A stretch of 64,000 nt of DNA from Epiperipatus broadwayi (Eukaryota > Onychophora > Udeonychophora > Euonychophora > Peripatidae), in the NCBI GenBank assembly GCA_028023455.1, contig JAQFVV010012394.1, positions 26,359,053 through 26,423,052 of the forward strand, given 5' to 3'. The notes beneath the pieces are model-generated. The model ran no database searches and was not told the DNA's origin. It saw only the letters and a list, made by a program, of their open reading frames with translations. The position numbers and the translations under genes were made by a program. Shown here piece after piece: positions 34,806-46,444 of the stretch. Position 1 is the stretch's first letter, and each line of letters opens with the position of its first letter.

Positions 34806-35669
34806 AGTGTACAAAAGTACACAGAACAATTATTTGAGATATTAGAACAATTGAATAAAGACATTTTGGATTATAACTTGTCTAAGTTATATAATAATGA
34901 TTCATCAACTATGTAAGTAAACTTGAAATGAAGGATATGAAAAGATGGGCTTTCTCCCCCTAAAAATGGGGTATTGCTGCTAATCCTATGAAAACATCCC
35001 TAATCAATTTTCTATCTAAAGAAAGAACTTATAAATAGAATGTTGTGATTGAAATACCTTAGGGATTCCTCCCTTAAAACAATATACTGCTGAATACTAC
35101 AAAAAATACTAATGGTACACTAAAGTCTAAGTGCTCACCGATGCTTCCCATTTTTCGCATACTCCTTATCTAAATATCACAAATCAAACTAAATATCAAT
35201 TGAATAAAATGTTATTAAGTTGGTTCAAGTTCACCCTCGCTACATTCTTTAGATTATTGGTATTCTGGGGATCATAAATCTTTTCTTCGGTTACGTTTCA
35301 GGAATGTGGGATGGGATAGAAGTTTGAAATATATGTAAAAATCAATACGTATGAAGTTAAGCTTAAGTTATAACAGATGTATATCTTACTTGAAAAGTGG
35401 AAGTAGATGTCTCAAAAATGTATCCATAGTAGGAGGTTGTTTTAATGGTTGCAATATCATAGGACTAAAATAAAGGGTGCACTAACAAAAACAAAACGAA
35501 CTTACAATATCTATGTAACTCCTGCCATTTAGTTTAGTTAAATACTGTATATATAATCACACATTTAGTTTGTAGCTAAAATACAAAAGTTGTTTTCAGT
35601 TTTAGTTTATTAAAATTGTTATTTTTAAAAGATGTAATTAGTTTAAACTAATTACATTGAACTGTAGTA

Positions 35670-35700
<31 letters not shown>

Positions 35701-35964
35701 CATTGAAAAGTAGCCAATGAGTTCATTTCACTCTAAGCAACACAAACTATTGAAAGTGCCAAATAATTTATTAAAATAAAATAACAAATATGTCATTTCT
35801 AAAAAAAAAAGAAAAAATAATCACAAAATATACTCTATTTACGCAACAATTGGATTAATAATTTCCGAATAGCTGTTTTATTTAAATTGCATTGTATAAT
35901 AAATATTTATTTACAAATCTAAATATAACTTTTTGATAGCCCGAATATAGACGAAATTAATATG
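34806..35964. other. AT-rich non-coding sequence with a T/A homopolymer hairpin
   Basis: No gene seen. Around 35,620-35,700, TGTAATTAGTTTAAACTAATTACA is a perfect palindrome. It is followed by about 16 T and 15 A in a row. Confidence 0.5.
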
Positions 35965-36169
35965 AAGTATTGAAAACTCTCAGCGAGCTACATGTAAACT
36001 AATTATCGGCAAACGTAAAATAATGAATGAGCCCACCTATACTTTAGCTTTAATCGTATATAAGCAAATGTTATGCTTATACACGATCAAAGCTAAAATG
36101 TAGTTGGGTTCATTCTATGTTTGTTGACAGTTAGTTTTACATATAGCTCGCTAGGGGTTTTCAGTACTT
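35965..36169. repeat. 205-bp palindromic element
   Basis: Arms of about 95 bp: AAGTATTGAAAACTCTCAGC at the left pairs with GCTAGGGGTTTTCAGTACTT at the right. Pairing continues to the centre near 36,070 (TATAAGCA / TGCTTATA). Mismatches are scattered. It has the form of a MITE; no other copy was found in the window. Confidence 0.75.
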
Positions 36170-36304
36170 ACGACAAGTCATAGCTACTTAACACATAGTT
36201 ATCACTAAAGTTATTCATAAAAGTGTTTATGAAAATAATATTCAAAATGATTATTTTAACAAAATTTCTTCAATATGAGATAAATCATATAATTATTTAT
36301 TTAC

Positions 36305-36593
36305 TGGATGAGGTTATTGTAAAGGAACCTATAAATGTTCCAATCAGGAAAAAGAATGACCAGTGGCGTAATAGTCCTCCGATTCGGCCACCTGCCACCA
36401 TAGCCATAAATTTGGCAGCTATTAGCTGTATATATCACGCCCTGGGTTTGTCCATATTTACATAGATCAATTGCTGTTAAATTCCATTTACAAAACATAT
36501 AAGTAGAGACCACATATTTTACTGAATCTGTTGATAAGACTCCAGATGCATCTAAGAAGATTGAATTGATGTAGATCGTTTTCATTGTTGGAT
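36305..36593 (-). CDS. Candidate internal exon of a membrane protein, possibly claudin-like
   Basis: On the minus strand a good acceptor (TTTCTTTTTTCCAG) precedes 36,593. The frame then reads DPTMKTIYINSIF, VKYVVSTYMFCKWNLTAIDL and CKYGQTQGVIY. At a TA run (36,428-36,435) the protein-like frame shifts to QLIAAKFMAMVAGG and RHWSFFFLIGTFIGSFTITS, followed by a possible donor CCA|GTAAAT. A 2-bp change in the TA run would join the two. The C-x9-C pair followed after about a dozen residues by a hydrophobic helix recalls the first loop and second helix of claudin/PMP22 proteins; this is inference. Without the shift the first frame ends at TAA 36,301-36,303. It could be a pseudogene, an allele or an assembly error. 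Confidence 0.4.
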
Positions 36594-36599
36594 CTGGAA

Positions 36600-37000
36600 A
36601 AAAGAAATTTGTTTGAACCTCATAAAATAATAGCCATTCTACAGCCCATCCTGCAGCATGAATTAGCATCTGAAACCAAGTCTGCAGACAGAAAACAAAC
36701 TTCATCTTGACAAATTTGATTAAAGAGAGCAAATTGTGAAAATTACACAATCATATGTGAAAATTTGTTTCTTTTTAATCTCCCAACACTAATTAAATAT
36801 TTTAAAAAAATTTCCATAAATAATTATTTTAAAATAATTTATTTTTATGTATGTTAATAAAATATATTTACTTTTTCCCAATTGTCAGAAATGTAATAAA
36901 TATAATACATTTGTAATAAAATACATTATTACACCCTGAAAAAGGTGGTAAAAGTGGTTGAAATGTTGGGAAATGAAAGATGTTAACACAAATTTTCCTA
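36600..37000. other. AT-rich non-coding sequence
   Basis: Contains the intron side of the candidate acceptor and otherwise nothing recognised. Confidence 0.4.
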
Positions 37001-37004
37001 AAAA

Positions 37005-37155
37005 TAATCAAATAATCAAATGGTTTTGTTGATAAAGAGTTCATAAGAAGTTTGAATGAGCCGAAGTGCCAGAACTAGAATCGACCAGAGGATCTTAACT
37101 ACAAACAAGGATCTTATTCTGCAGGGTCTGATGCTCTACCAAGGGTGCTAATCAT
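37005..37155 (-). repeat. SINE-Q copy
   Basis: AATCAAATGGTTTTGTTGAT, TTCATAAGAAGTTTGAATGA, GTGCCAGAACTAGAATCGAC (B box inverse) and GTCTGATGCTCTACCAAG give a nearly full-length minus-strand copy. Confidence 0.7.
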
Positions 37156-37159
37156 GCAG

Positions 37160-37645
37160 GATTATAAATTTTTGTATATTATTGATTTCAGAAAGAATAA
37201 ATTTAAAGGTTTTTAAAGAGAATGGTTGTTTTTAAATATTATTTCATTAAAAGAAAGGAATCAACTTTTATAAAAAGACTTTTTGAATCTATGTTGTTGG
37301 TTTGTATTTCTACTCCATAATACAGCTTAAATCATTTTCATGTCAGAGATTAATTATAAAGTAAGGGAAGGGATATATTGCTGAATTATTTTAATATCAT
37401 ACTAAAAAACTGCTAATTTGAAAAAAAAAATCAAAAAGCAAACTACTAGATTAGTGGTACATAATAGAACTTAAAAAAACTCAATACTTTCCTATACATA
37501 AAGATATGAGAAAAGCAAATGATCTCCAATAAGCATGTCTGATAAAACAAGGCTTCCATTAATTAGCCCAAATCCTTGCCTGCAGGTGGTTTTATTGCCA
37601 TAGTTTAAACCAAAAAAATATCACATTAATCCACCTTATACATTG
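37160..37645. other. AT-rich non-coding sequence
   Basis: Nothing recognised. Confidence 0.4.
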
Positions 37646-37649
37646 CTGT

Positions 37650-37830
37650 TACAGCAGAATACATTTACCAGCCATATAGTATAAGTCTTAGTAACTAACA
37701 GACCCTAGATGAGAGTGATTGATATAATCTTATGTTGTGCAGTCTAATACAATATTCCCAGACTAGTTTCAAGCATATGGCTTTCATCAGTGGTGAGGAT
37801 AGGATCTCAGATCAGTGCATCTTTTATATA
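37650..37830 (+). repeat. FB1 family copy, diverged
   Basis: Keeps AATATTCCCAGACTAGTTTC and TATGGCTTTCATCAGTG with weaker flanks. Confidence 0.6.
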
Positions 37831-38043
37831 CAGTATGCGGCTTAAAAATGGTGAAAGAAAAATATATGATGTCATAATTTAAGTATTATCTATAGCAAAC
37901 TACTACTATTCAAGTTCAACAGTATTTGAATGCATTTATTTAGATGATACCATCTAAGATCCATATTAAATAATATTTTTATTAGGCTATAAGTAATTAT
38001 AAAATTTTCAACCCAGATTCAAACCTTAAGCTCAGATAAACAT

Positions 38044-38280
38044 TGATATCATTTCAACCAATATCAATCCACTGCTGGATGAACATCTCTCCAAGTTCAA
38101 TACATCTTCTCCAATATCTATCCCTTCTTATTACCCAACACACTTCCTCATTTCATCCATCCATCCCACATTCAGTCTCTTTTTAGGTCTTTTACAACCT
38201 TTTGGAATCCAATTTAAGATTTCAACTATCCACCTCTTATCATTTCTTCTAGCAATATGTTCAGTTCAACTCCACTTTGA
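38044..38280 (-). pseudogene. Second RTE 3'-end copy, tandem to the first
   Basis: Repeats the last part of the adjacent RTE: CAATCCACTGCTGGATGAAC, CTCCAAGTTCAATACATCTT, TCCATCCATCCCACATTCAG and TCAGTTCAACTCCACTTTGA line up with the same blocks at 38,287-38,520. Differences are numerous, so it is a diverged older copy or an old duplication. It carries only the C-terminal coding block. Confidence 0.7.
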
Positions 38281-38336
38281 TATCATCATCAACCATTATC
38301 AATCCACTGAAAGATGAAGGTCTCTCCAAGTTCAAT

Positions 38337-40025
38337 TCATCTTCTCTGATCTTTAGCTTCTCTTCTCCATATCACCCCTGCACACTTTCTTATTTCATCC
38401 ATCCATCTTACACAGGGTCTCTTTCTGGGTCTTTTACAATCTCTTGGAATCCAGTTTAAGATTTCAATTGTCCATCTATTATCATCTTTTCTAGGAATAT
38501 GTCCAGCCCAACTCCACTTCAGTCTTTTAATTTTTTCAATGAGATCAGTAACACCTGTTTGTTCTCTTACCCATATATTGCATTTTCGATCTCTTCTTGT
38601 TACTCCCAACATGCATCTCTCCATACTTTTTGAGTGGTCTGAAGTCTCTGTATTGCTCTTCTATTAAGTGTCCAAGTCTCAGATCCTTAAGTAAGAATTG
38701 GTAAAACACATTTATTAAAAACCTTTCTTTTCAAACACATAGGCATATTTCCTTTTAGTATCAAGTTATTTCTACCAAAAGCACTCCAACCAAGGTTAAT
38801 TGTATGATTAATTTCATCCATTATGTTTCCATCTGTATTAATAATCTGACCAAGGTATTTGTAACTATTAACTTCTTCTAACTCATCAGAATCAATCTTA
38901 TACATATTTTGAGAAAATTCATTAAACATTACTTTAGTCTTTTTAACATTTATCTTTAGTCCTACTTTCATCTGATAACTCCTGCAACATTTCCTGCAGC
39001 TCTAAAGCATTATTTGCAAAAACAACTACATCTGCAAAATCTAAATGACTTAAATAATCTTCATTTACTTTCACTACTTTAGCTTCCCATTTTAATCCAC
39101 AAAATACTTCTTGCAGCACTGCTGTAAAACGTTTTGGAGATATGGGGTCATCCTGTCTTACACCTTTCTCAATGTTGACGTTCCCAGTATCATTATGTAA
39201 TCTAATTGTTGCTATTGCATTTTTATAAATATTCTTTTCTTTTCATAATCTAAAAATCCAAAGCATAATGGCCATTCATATTCATTGGTCCTTTCTATAA
39301 CTTCTCTCAATACCTGGATATGATCTACTGTACTAAAACCACTTTTAAATCCAGCTTGTTCTCTTGGTTGGTGGAAATCCAATGTTCTTTGTAGACGAGT
39401 TGTAATTATCTTGATAAAAATTTTGTATAAAACTGATAAAAGGCTGATAGGTCTGTAATTTCTAATATCTTCTTTATCACCTTTTTTAAATATTAATATT
39501 AATACTGCATTCATCCAATCATCTGGCACATCTTTATCATTTAGACATTTGGTATATAACTGCTAAAAAAATTATATTTCTTCACCTGCTTCTTTTAATA
39601 TATCAATTATAATTCCATCATTATCTGGAGCCTTTCCTTTCTGCATACATTTAATTGCATGTCTCATTTCTTCATGTAAAATTCTGGGCAATTCGGAAAT
39701 TGTAATAGATATAGGAGGTACTTGTTCTTTATTACTATATAATTTTTGATAATAAGCCTTCTACCCATTTCATGATGTCATCTCTCTTTTTAGTAATAAT
39801 TCCATCTTTTTTTCTTATTGCAGATATAAATTTTCTACCAATACCAAAATGTTGTTTTACACTCTTTAGACTTTTATTCGCTTCTACAGCTTTCCTTGCT
39901 AGTTCACAATTATACTTTCTTATATCATTTTCAACTCTTTTCCGCACCATTTTATAAAATTCGAAATATTTAATTCTTTTTAATGCATCATTTTTGTATA
40001 TTTTCATATTCCTCCTTTTCTTCAT
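38337..40025 (-). pseudogene. RTE linker, reverse transcriptase and C-terminal region, broken
   Basis: Linker frame 40,025-39,735 (KMVRKRVENDIRKY). RT fingers at 39,529 on: DDWMNAVLILIFKKGDKEDI, RNYRPISLLSVLYKIF, REQAGFKSGFSTVDHI, LCFGFLDYEK. The normal KAFD segment and roughly 25-30 codons after it are lost, and the frame shifts to NAIATIRLHNDTG. GVRQDDPISPKRFTAVL follows (usual GVRQGD). The active-site box reads LDFADVVVFAN at 39,027-39,032, so the second Asp of FADD is Val. Another shift leads to MKVGLKINVKKTKVMFNEF, SYKYLGQII and AFGRNNLILKGNMPMCLKRK. A stop then falls after LPILT, and a shift leads to MERCMLGVTRRDRK and LKWSWAGHIPRKDDNRW. This RT cannot be active. Confidence 0.9.
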
Positions 40026-40058
40026 AAATTCTATAGTCTCAGTAGAAATTTTATTGGT

Positions 40059-41024
40059 CTATTGCTGCTTTTTTCTATCAGCTATCTTTGTTGCAGTTTT
40101 TAAAAGTACATCAGTTATTTTCATATTAATTTCATTCAAATCTGAATCATGTTCAAAATCTCCTAAGACTTGAAACTTATTTGTAAGTTCTAATTTAAAT
40201 TCATTAGAATGTTTCTGAAGATTAGGAATATCAACTGTAAATATTGTTTTTCTTAATAATTTTTGTCTCTCTAGTTTTGCATTAACACGTATCTTACATC
40301 TTACTAATCGATGATCACTTCCTGTGTTAAATTTATTAAGAACATTACAATCTTGAAATATGTATTTTCTGTTAGTCAAAATATAATCCAATTCTGCTGT
40401 ACCTTCATTTGGATGCTTCCATGTCCATTTCCTTTTAACATTTTTCTCAAAAAATGAATTCATAATATAAAGTTTTTCTTTTTCTGCAAACTCCACAAGT
40501 CTATGTCCTCTCTCATTTCTATTACTATAACCAAAATTACCTACAGCAATTTCATCTTTCATTTGTCTACCAATTCTAGCATTAAAGTCTTCCATAACAA
40601 TTTTAAAATGTTGTTTACTCTGATCAAAAGCCTTTTGTACATCTATATAAAAATCTTCTACTACTTCATCACTATGAGAACTTGTTGAGGCATAAACCTG
40701 AATTATCTGCATTTGGTATCTGCTATTAAGTTGTATAACTAATCTTGCCACTCTGTTCAATACACCATCAATCTCCACAATATTGTTCTTCCACTTTTTA
40801 TTTATAATGAATCCTACTCCACTTGTATTTCCAATATGTGTGCCTTTATAATAGAGTATATGTCCACTTTTTAAATCAATTGTTTCTTCACCTTTTCTTC
40901 TAACTTCACAAAGTCCAATAATGTCCCATTTAAGATAAGACAGTTCTTCTTCTAATTCTTGCAATCTTCCTTCACTTGAAAGTGATCTGCAGTTGTAAGT
41001 ACCTAAATAAAAAGTCATCATCAA
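40059..41024 (-). pseudogene. RTE apurinic-type endonuclease domain
   Basis: 321 codons open from ATG 41,024. The endonuclease nicks target DNA for target-primed reverse transcription. Visible motifs: TYNCRSLS near the start (residue 8 on), LCEVRRKG (catalytic Glu), EDFNARIG (Asp-Phe-Asn; the usual preceding Gly is Glu), RNERGHRLVEFAEKEKL, RKWTWKHPNEGTAELDYIL and GSDHRLVRCKI (Ser-Asp-His). The catalytic set is therefore present. A TAG at 40,059-40,061 interrupts the frame, which continues in register into the linker segment read at 39,735-40,025. Without that stop, endonuclease and linker would be one polypeptide, as is normal for RTE. Codon use is AT-rich like the rest of the window. Confidence 0.88.
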
Positions 41025-41439
41025 ATGGCAGCCTGGGTCCGCAATCAGGGGATTCTTAGCACCCTCTGCCTTCGGCCACCAACCGCTGCCTCGGTTGGTG
41101 ACTTTACAGCCTCCTGGGAATAAGGACCATGCTTTATTTTTGTCTGTGGATAATTATATATTGGAAAAATATTTATCATTTATAAAAACATTCATTCTGC
41201 CTTATCAGGCAAGTGAGAAGAAAGACCATGGTTTTTCTTGATCTTAAATTCAGAGGTAAAAAGCCAATAAACTCACCACGCTGGCTAATGCGTGTTGGTG
41301 AGCAGCCCATCAATGTTTGAATACTATATGAATAATCACATAGTAATAACAGCTGCAATGACAAGAACGTATGGAGTGGACATTAGAAGTTTGCCCTTCT
41401 CGGTTCCTTTAAGGCCTCCAAGAGGAATCAAAGGGTCTC

Positions 41440-41980
41440 CTTTCAGTTAATAGCATTAATAGCAAACTCCTTTCTGCAGCCCCACTTTGAAATATTGTTT
41501 AATAAATCCTAGCATGAGCATTATTCATTTAACACTTTCAATTTTTTTCTGATCATGCATGGTATATTCTCTATGTAATGAAACTTGTGAACATAGAGAT
41601 AAAAATATATTTAAACAACAAATTATTCTCAGATAAATTTCTAGCAGAACCAGCCTTCATCACATATCTTCATCATCATAGTTTAGTATTTATCCATAGC
41701 AAACTTAATTTATAATTCCATCATTTACTTTTTCATTTTGACAATATCATCTATGATAAATATTAAAAATCATTCACTAATTCCCTTTATTAGTTATACA
41801 TTATTGAATTTTAAGTTCAAATATGTATTGACAAATTAAACACTTTATAGTATAATAGAATTAATAAATACTCTTTAACATTTAGATTGCCAAAATGAGT
41901 GCAATCAAGCAATGTTGTACTTGTAAACTGAATTGAAATAGTTTGCTATGCATATATACTAAACTACAATCATGAAGTCA
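41440..41980. other. AT-rich non-coding sequence
   Basis: Nothing recognised. Confidence 0.4.
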
Positions 41981-41984
41981 TATC

Positions 41985-42300
41985 ACAAGATCTTCTTACA
42001 AGCCATGAACTATTTTTCATTACATTTATGCCATCTAGTGTAAGTTTTAGTAATTAATAGATACCAGATGGTAATTTTTAAAATTCCTATCCAGTTCTCT
42101 CCTGTCCAATATTCCCAGAGTAGTTTCTAACTTTTGACTTTCGTCAATGATAAGCTTTAGCTCTTGGAGCAGTATACCGGGATCTTTTGGATTTAGTGCA
42201 TTTTTCCTCTAGCAGACAGAAATGTAGTGAAAAATAGAATTTGTTGCTAAACAGCCCAGTGTAAGTAGGCATCATGTGATGTTTAATTAATTGGTTTTAT
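41985..42300. repeat. FB1 family copy
   Basis: TCCAATATTCCCAGAGTAGT, TTGACTTTCGTCAATGA and CATCATGTGATGTTTAATT give one arm and one end. Confidence 0.65.
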
Positions 42301-42304
42301 GTAA

Positions 42305-43195
42305 ATCAAAGACATGAAATAGAGATGTCTGTAGTTGTTTAAAATACTAAGAGTATCATAATATGCAGATCCTGAACTAGTTTCAATTGTATATAACTAT
42401 ATCAGCATTTGACATAAATTGAAAACATTAATACCATGTTACTGTAAAAATAAGACCAAGTCTTATATTACTTTTTTTATCCAAAAGACAGCTTAGGGCT
42501 TATTTGCAGGGGATTTTTTTTCCATGTACAAAAAATCTATATTTATTCAATATTACTACCATAATTTCAACAGCATGTAATGTTTAGAATTATAAACATA
42601 TCACAGAATATTCTCCTTCTATATGAGGATATTAAAAGTTATTTCTGTGCTGTTGAAATTAATAATATTTAATTAAAAATAATATCTGAAATGTTAAGCT
42701 GTCTTGATTAATTTGTGAATTAAGATCGCCACTAATAAGTTTCAGCCCTTTCTGATATCAATGTTGATTTATTTACAATATTTATGGTTGGATCAGATTA
42801 TATAGGAATTCTTTACCAGACTGAGTGAAGGTGCATAGATAAAAGAACAGAAAAATTGTATTTGCAAGTTTATTAAAATGATTAGTTAAGAGTCCGCTTG
42901 CCAAATAATTCTGAGTAACATTTATTCAAGTACAAAAATCTACATTTATATTTATTTATACATTCATTACTTTATAAGCCAATACATCCATTGTGTGCTT
43001 CAGTGGATGAATGAAATCTATCTGTCAGACTGACAATTTTATATTTGGAGTAGGGCTTATATTATAAGGGGATCCTGAAAAATCATGCTATGGCTTATTT
43101 TCTGGTTAGATCTTATTTTGGGGGGAACACAGTATGTTTTCAAGTTTGGCTAGTAGCTTAACAAAAATAAAATAAAAGATGATTGTTAAAGGAAA
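42305..43195. other. AT-rich non-coding sequence
   Basis: No gene or other repeat seen. AAGCAATAC-type chance frames only. Confidence 0.4.
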
Positions 43196-43199
43196 ATTA

Positions 43200-43820
43200 A
43201 ATTAGATACAAAAGTTTCGGGTGCATAGCTCTATGATTCCCGATGAAAGCCAAAAAACAAAATTAAACTGCAGATATTGGACAGAACAGCGCTGGAAAGG
43301 GATATATTAAGCACTATAATCTGTCATCTATTAATTACTAAAACTTACACTAGGTGGCATAATTGTGGTAAAACAAAAAAAAGTGCTGCTGAACATCACA
43401 GTGTAAGTAGATGTCATGTGATGTTTAATTGATTTTATACCTTTCATGTTAGAAAAAAAATGTGTCTCCAGTTGAAAAAAACTACAGAGGCCATTATATG
43501 TCGATACTGAACTGGTTTCACAACTATATACTATAAAAGCATGTTGGCTTGGATTGAAAACTATATGTTTTTAAGTTTGGGTTAGTAGCTTGATAGTAAA
43601 ATAAAAATGGCTGCTAGAGGAAAAGTGCATTAAATACAAAAAAAAAATCCAGACACACTGCTCAAAAGTCTAAAGTTCCTTCTCATTGACAAAAGCCAAA
43701 AGTTGAAAATTAGTCTGGATATTGGACATCACAACACTAAACAGGTATTTATTAAGTACTACAACTTAGCATTTATGAATTACTAAAACTTACACTAGGT
43801 GGCATAAATCTTGTAAGAAA
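43200..43820. repeat. Two FB1 reverse arms, tandem
   Basis: GATGAAAGCCAAAAAACAAA and TTACACTAGGTGGCATAATT (43,240-43,370) are echoed by ATTGACAAAAGCCAAAAGTT and TTACACTAGGTGGCATAAAT (43,675-43,810). Between them are the FB1 end GTCATGTGATGTTTAATTGA and internal FB1 sequence. Confidence 0.65.
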
Positions 43821-43824
43821 AGAA

Positions 43825-44515
43825 TTTGCTGATGATGAACACATATGGAGCCAAGCAACTGGGTTGATTATATCAGAAATGCATTTGAGAACTATCCTTT
43901 TTGTATATGTCTTTAATAATATGTTTTAGTGTGTATTGAGTTTAGAAGTTTTATAATGTACTGAATTCACCATTAATGAGAAAATGCGGTATTAAATGAA
44001 TAATATTTTATGCTGAAATTTATATTAATTTTTAAATGAGTTTAAAGTTTGCATCTGCACTGAAAAATTAAATAATTTAATAAATAATATTTAATATTTA
44101 TGGTGGGGTCAAAATAAGTGCATTCAATTAATGTCACACTTGTAAAGTGAATTTTAATAAATTACTGGCACTACAAAGCCTGTATTAATAAATATACTAT
44201 TAAATAATTTCATCAGAGGGTGAGTTTACAGATAAAATATCAAATTTAATTATTTTTATCTCTAGAATTTATTTTTCCATTTGTTTATAAATATATTATT
44301 AAATAATAATAAAATATCCTTAAGGGCTTTATAAATTATTACAATTTATTGTGACATTTCTGCCAGCATAAGTATGACATCATTCTCCCCAGATAAATAT
44401 TTTAATGATTATTATTAATTATTTATTAGGCTAGAAATTATATTATTTCTAGCACGAATATACTTTAAATTTTAATTAAAGATATATATTTTATTAAATA
44501 CAATTACATGCCATC
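43825..44515. other. AT-rich non-coding sequence
   Basis: Nothing recognised. Confidence 0.4.
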
Positions 44516-44519
44516 ACAT

Positions 44520-44855
44520 GATCTCATGTCGTTATACAAGCTGTTAAAACATCAATTTTCCCCACACATTAGTGCTATCTACTGTAAGTCCTGTTAATCA
44601 GTGGATGCTAGAAAGTTGTGCATAATAATCCCTATCCAGTCTATCTATCCAATATTTCCAAACTAGTTCCTAGCTTATGATTTTCGTCAGTGAGGAGCTT
44701 TGGATCTGGTACCCAGGGATTCTAACTGATGAAAGCCATAAACTGAAACAAATCTAGAGATATTGGAAAGAAAGGCAATCATGCACAACCTTCTAGCATC
44801 TAATAATTAGTAGAATTTATTAGGTGGCACTATTGTATAGATAAAATTGCTATTA
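44520..44855. mobile_element. FB1 fold-back copy
   Basis: The forward arm (TAATCAGTGGATGCTAGAAA, GATTTTCGTCAGTGAGGAGC) is directly followed by the reverse arm (AACTGATGAAAGCCATAAAC, TTAGGTGGCACTATTGTATA). Moderately diverged. Confidence 0.65.
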
Positions 44856-44859
44856 GAAA

Positions 44860-45355
44860 GTTTGGAGGAGAAGGGAGGTCATATGCCTTTTTCGGTTGTC
44901 CTTATTCACTAGGATATACATGGTTAAATCAAAGTTCTAAGACATGATACTATTAATATTATGTTTATTTTTCAGTAAAAATTAAAATACATTTAACCAA
45001 ACACTTACATTTGCATTTATGTGTATACGGGTGTGTTAATAATTGTAAAGCTAGTATTTTTAATTTGAAAAATTCTTCAAATATCCTTAACCATATCAAA
45101 TGACAAATCTTATTGTTTCATTCTCAAATATTTCTAATTTTACACACCATTCTTAAGTTTACTTGATCTGAATTTAAAAAATTAAATTGTAATCTAAACC
45201 TAAATAAACAGCTTTAAAAAAAAAATCCTTCTGACAATTACAAAAAAAATCAAAAAAATATTGTACAAAATTAGAAACCAACAAACCTAAGCAGATTAGT
45301 TCTTAAATTTATAACAATAAAATTAAAACAAGTAAAAATATCACATGATTCTCTC
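44860..45355. other. AT-rich non-coding sequence
   Basis: Nothing recognised. Confidence 0.4.
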
Positions 45356-45359
45356 ACAT

Positions 45360-46440
45360 GACTTCAGCTTACTCATTGCTGTTTCAGCAACATACTCTTC
45401 TTTCACCATAATTACGCCATCTAGTATAAGCTTTAGTAACTAACACATACCAGATGGCAGTGCTTAATAAGAATTGTTGAAACAGTAGCAAACTCTCCAT
45501 ATAGTAGTGCTACCAAGTGCAAGCCATAGTAATCAATGAGTGCAAGGAGGTTTGTGCATAATATCCTCAAATATATCCAGACTAGTTTCTAGCTTGTGGC
45601 TTTCATCAGTGAGGAGACTTGAATCTGAGAGAACTTTAAAGGATCTAATGCAACACTCCAGCATCCACCTTTTACTTCACTAATGAAAGTAACAAGCGAC
45701 AAACATTCTGAGTTTATTGGATATCTAGGGTATATTAGATAGAGATTTTATTTACAAACCTTCTTGCATCTATTGATTACTAAGGCCCTGTATTGGGTAG
45801 CACCACTGTATGGAGAATTTGCTGCTGTCTTAACAGCTTGCATAAGTATGGGAAATGATCTTGTGATGTTTAGTGGTTTATTCAGTACTGCCCTATTCAA
45901 CATCTTCAGACTAGTTTGAAGCTTATGACTTTCACAAGTTTTGGAACATTCCACCAAGAACTTTAGAAACTAATATAGCTTCCTTCTTGCAACCATGATT
46001 ATTTCTCTGTTATCCTATCAAATAATCAACCCAAACTGAAAAATATATAAATGTTTTAAATCTTAGCCAACTTGCTTGTATAGTCACATAGATCTGAAAG
46101 CTATTCAGTATCAGCATATTATGGTGTATTTAGTTTTTTGACAACTGTAAGCATTTTCAGATTTATATGATTATATCAGCTGATTAAAACATTTACATGT
46201 TTTTCAGATGAGTTGACAGTTTGATAATATATCTGAGATTTAAACAATGGTTACTAGAGGAAAGATGCATTAGACAAGGCACTGTTCTAAGATCCAAAGC
46301 TCCTCATTGATGATAATCCATAAGTTTGACACTAGTCTGGGAATATTGAATAGGACAGCAAAGAATAAACATTTATTAAGTGAGATCATTTGACATCTCT
46401 TAGTTATTGAAGCTTACACTAGGTAGCATCAAGATGTGAA
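45360..46440. repeat. FB1 cluster, at least three arms
   Basis: 45,395-45,460: an old fragment (CCATCTAGTATAAGCTTTAG). 45,480-45,870: a clear fold-back pair (AGTAGTGCTACCAAGTGCAA facing GGGTAGCACCACTGTATGGA) ending TGATCTTGTGATGTTTAGTG. 45,890-46,440: internal FB1 sequence plus a further diverged reverse arm (CTTACACTAGGTAGCATCAA). FB1 copies have inserted into or beside one another. Confidence 0.65.
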
Positions 46441-46444
46441 GAAA

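Larger units (their letters stand above)
38281..41430 (-). mobile_element. RTE-clade non-LTR retrotransposon, degraded, near full length
   Basis: A minus-strand LINE with endonuclease, linker, reverse transcriptase and C-terminal region in order. The 5' part (about 41,430-41,030) carries typical RTE leader blocks: CACCAACACGCATTAGCCAG, then CCAACCGAGGCAGCGGTTGG and GGTGGCCGAAGG just ahead of the ATG at 41,024. Defects include a stop at 40,059-40,061, several frameshifts, a deletion in the RT fingers/palm and a changed catalytic aspartate. A target duplication was not identified. Confidence 0.9.
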
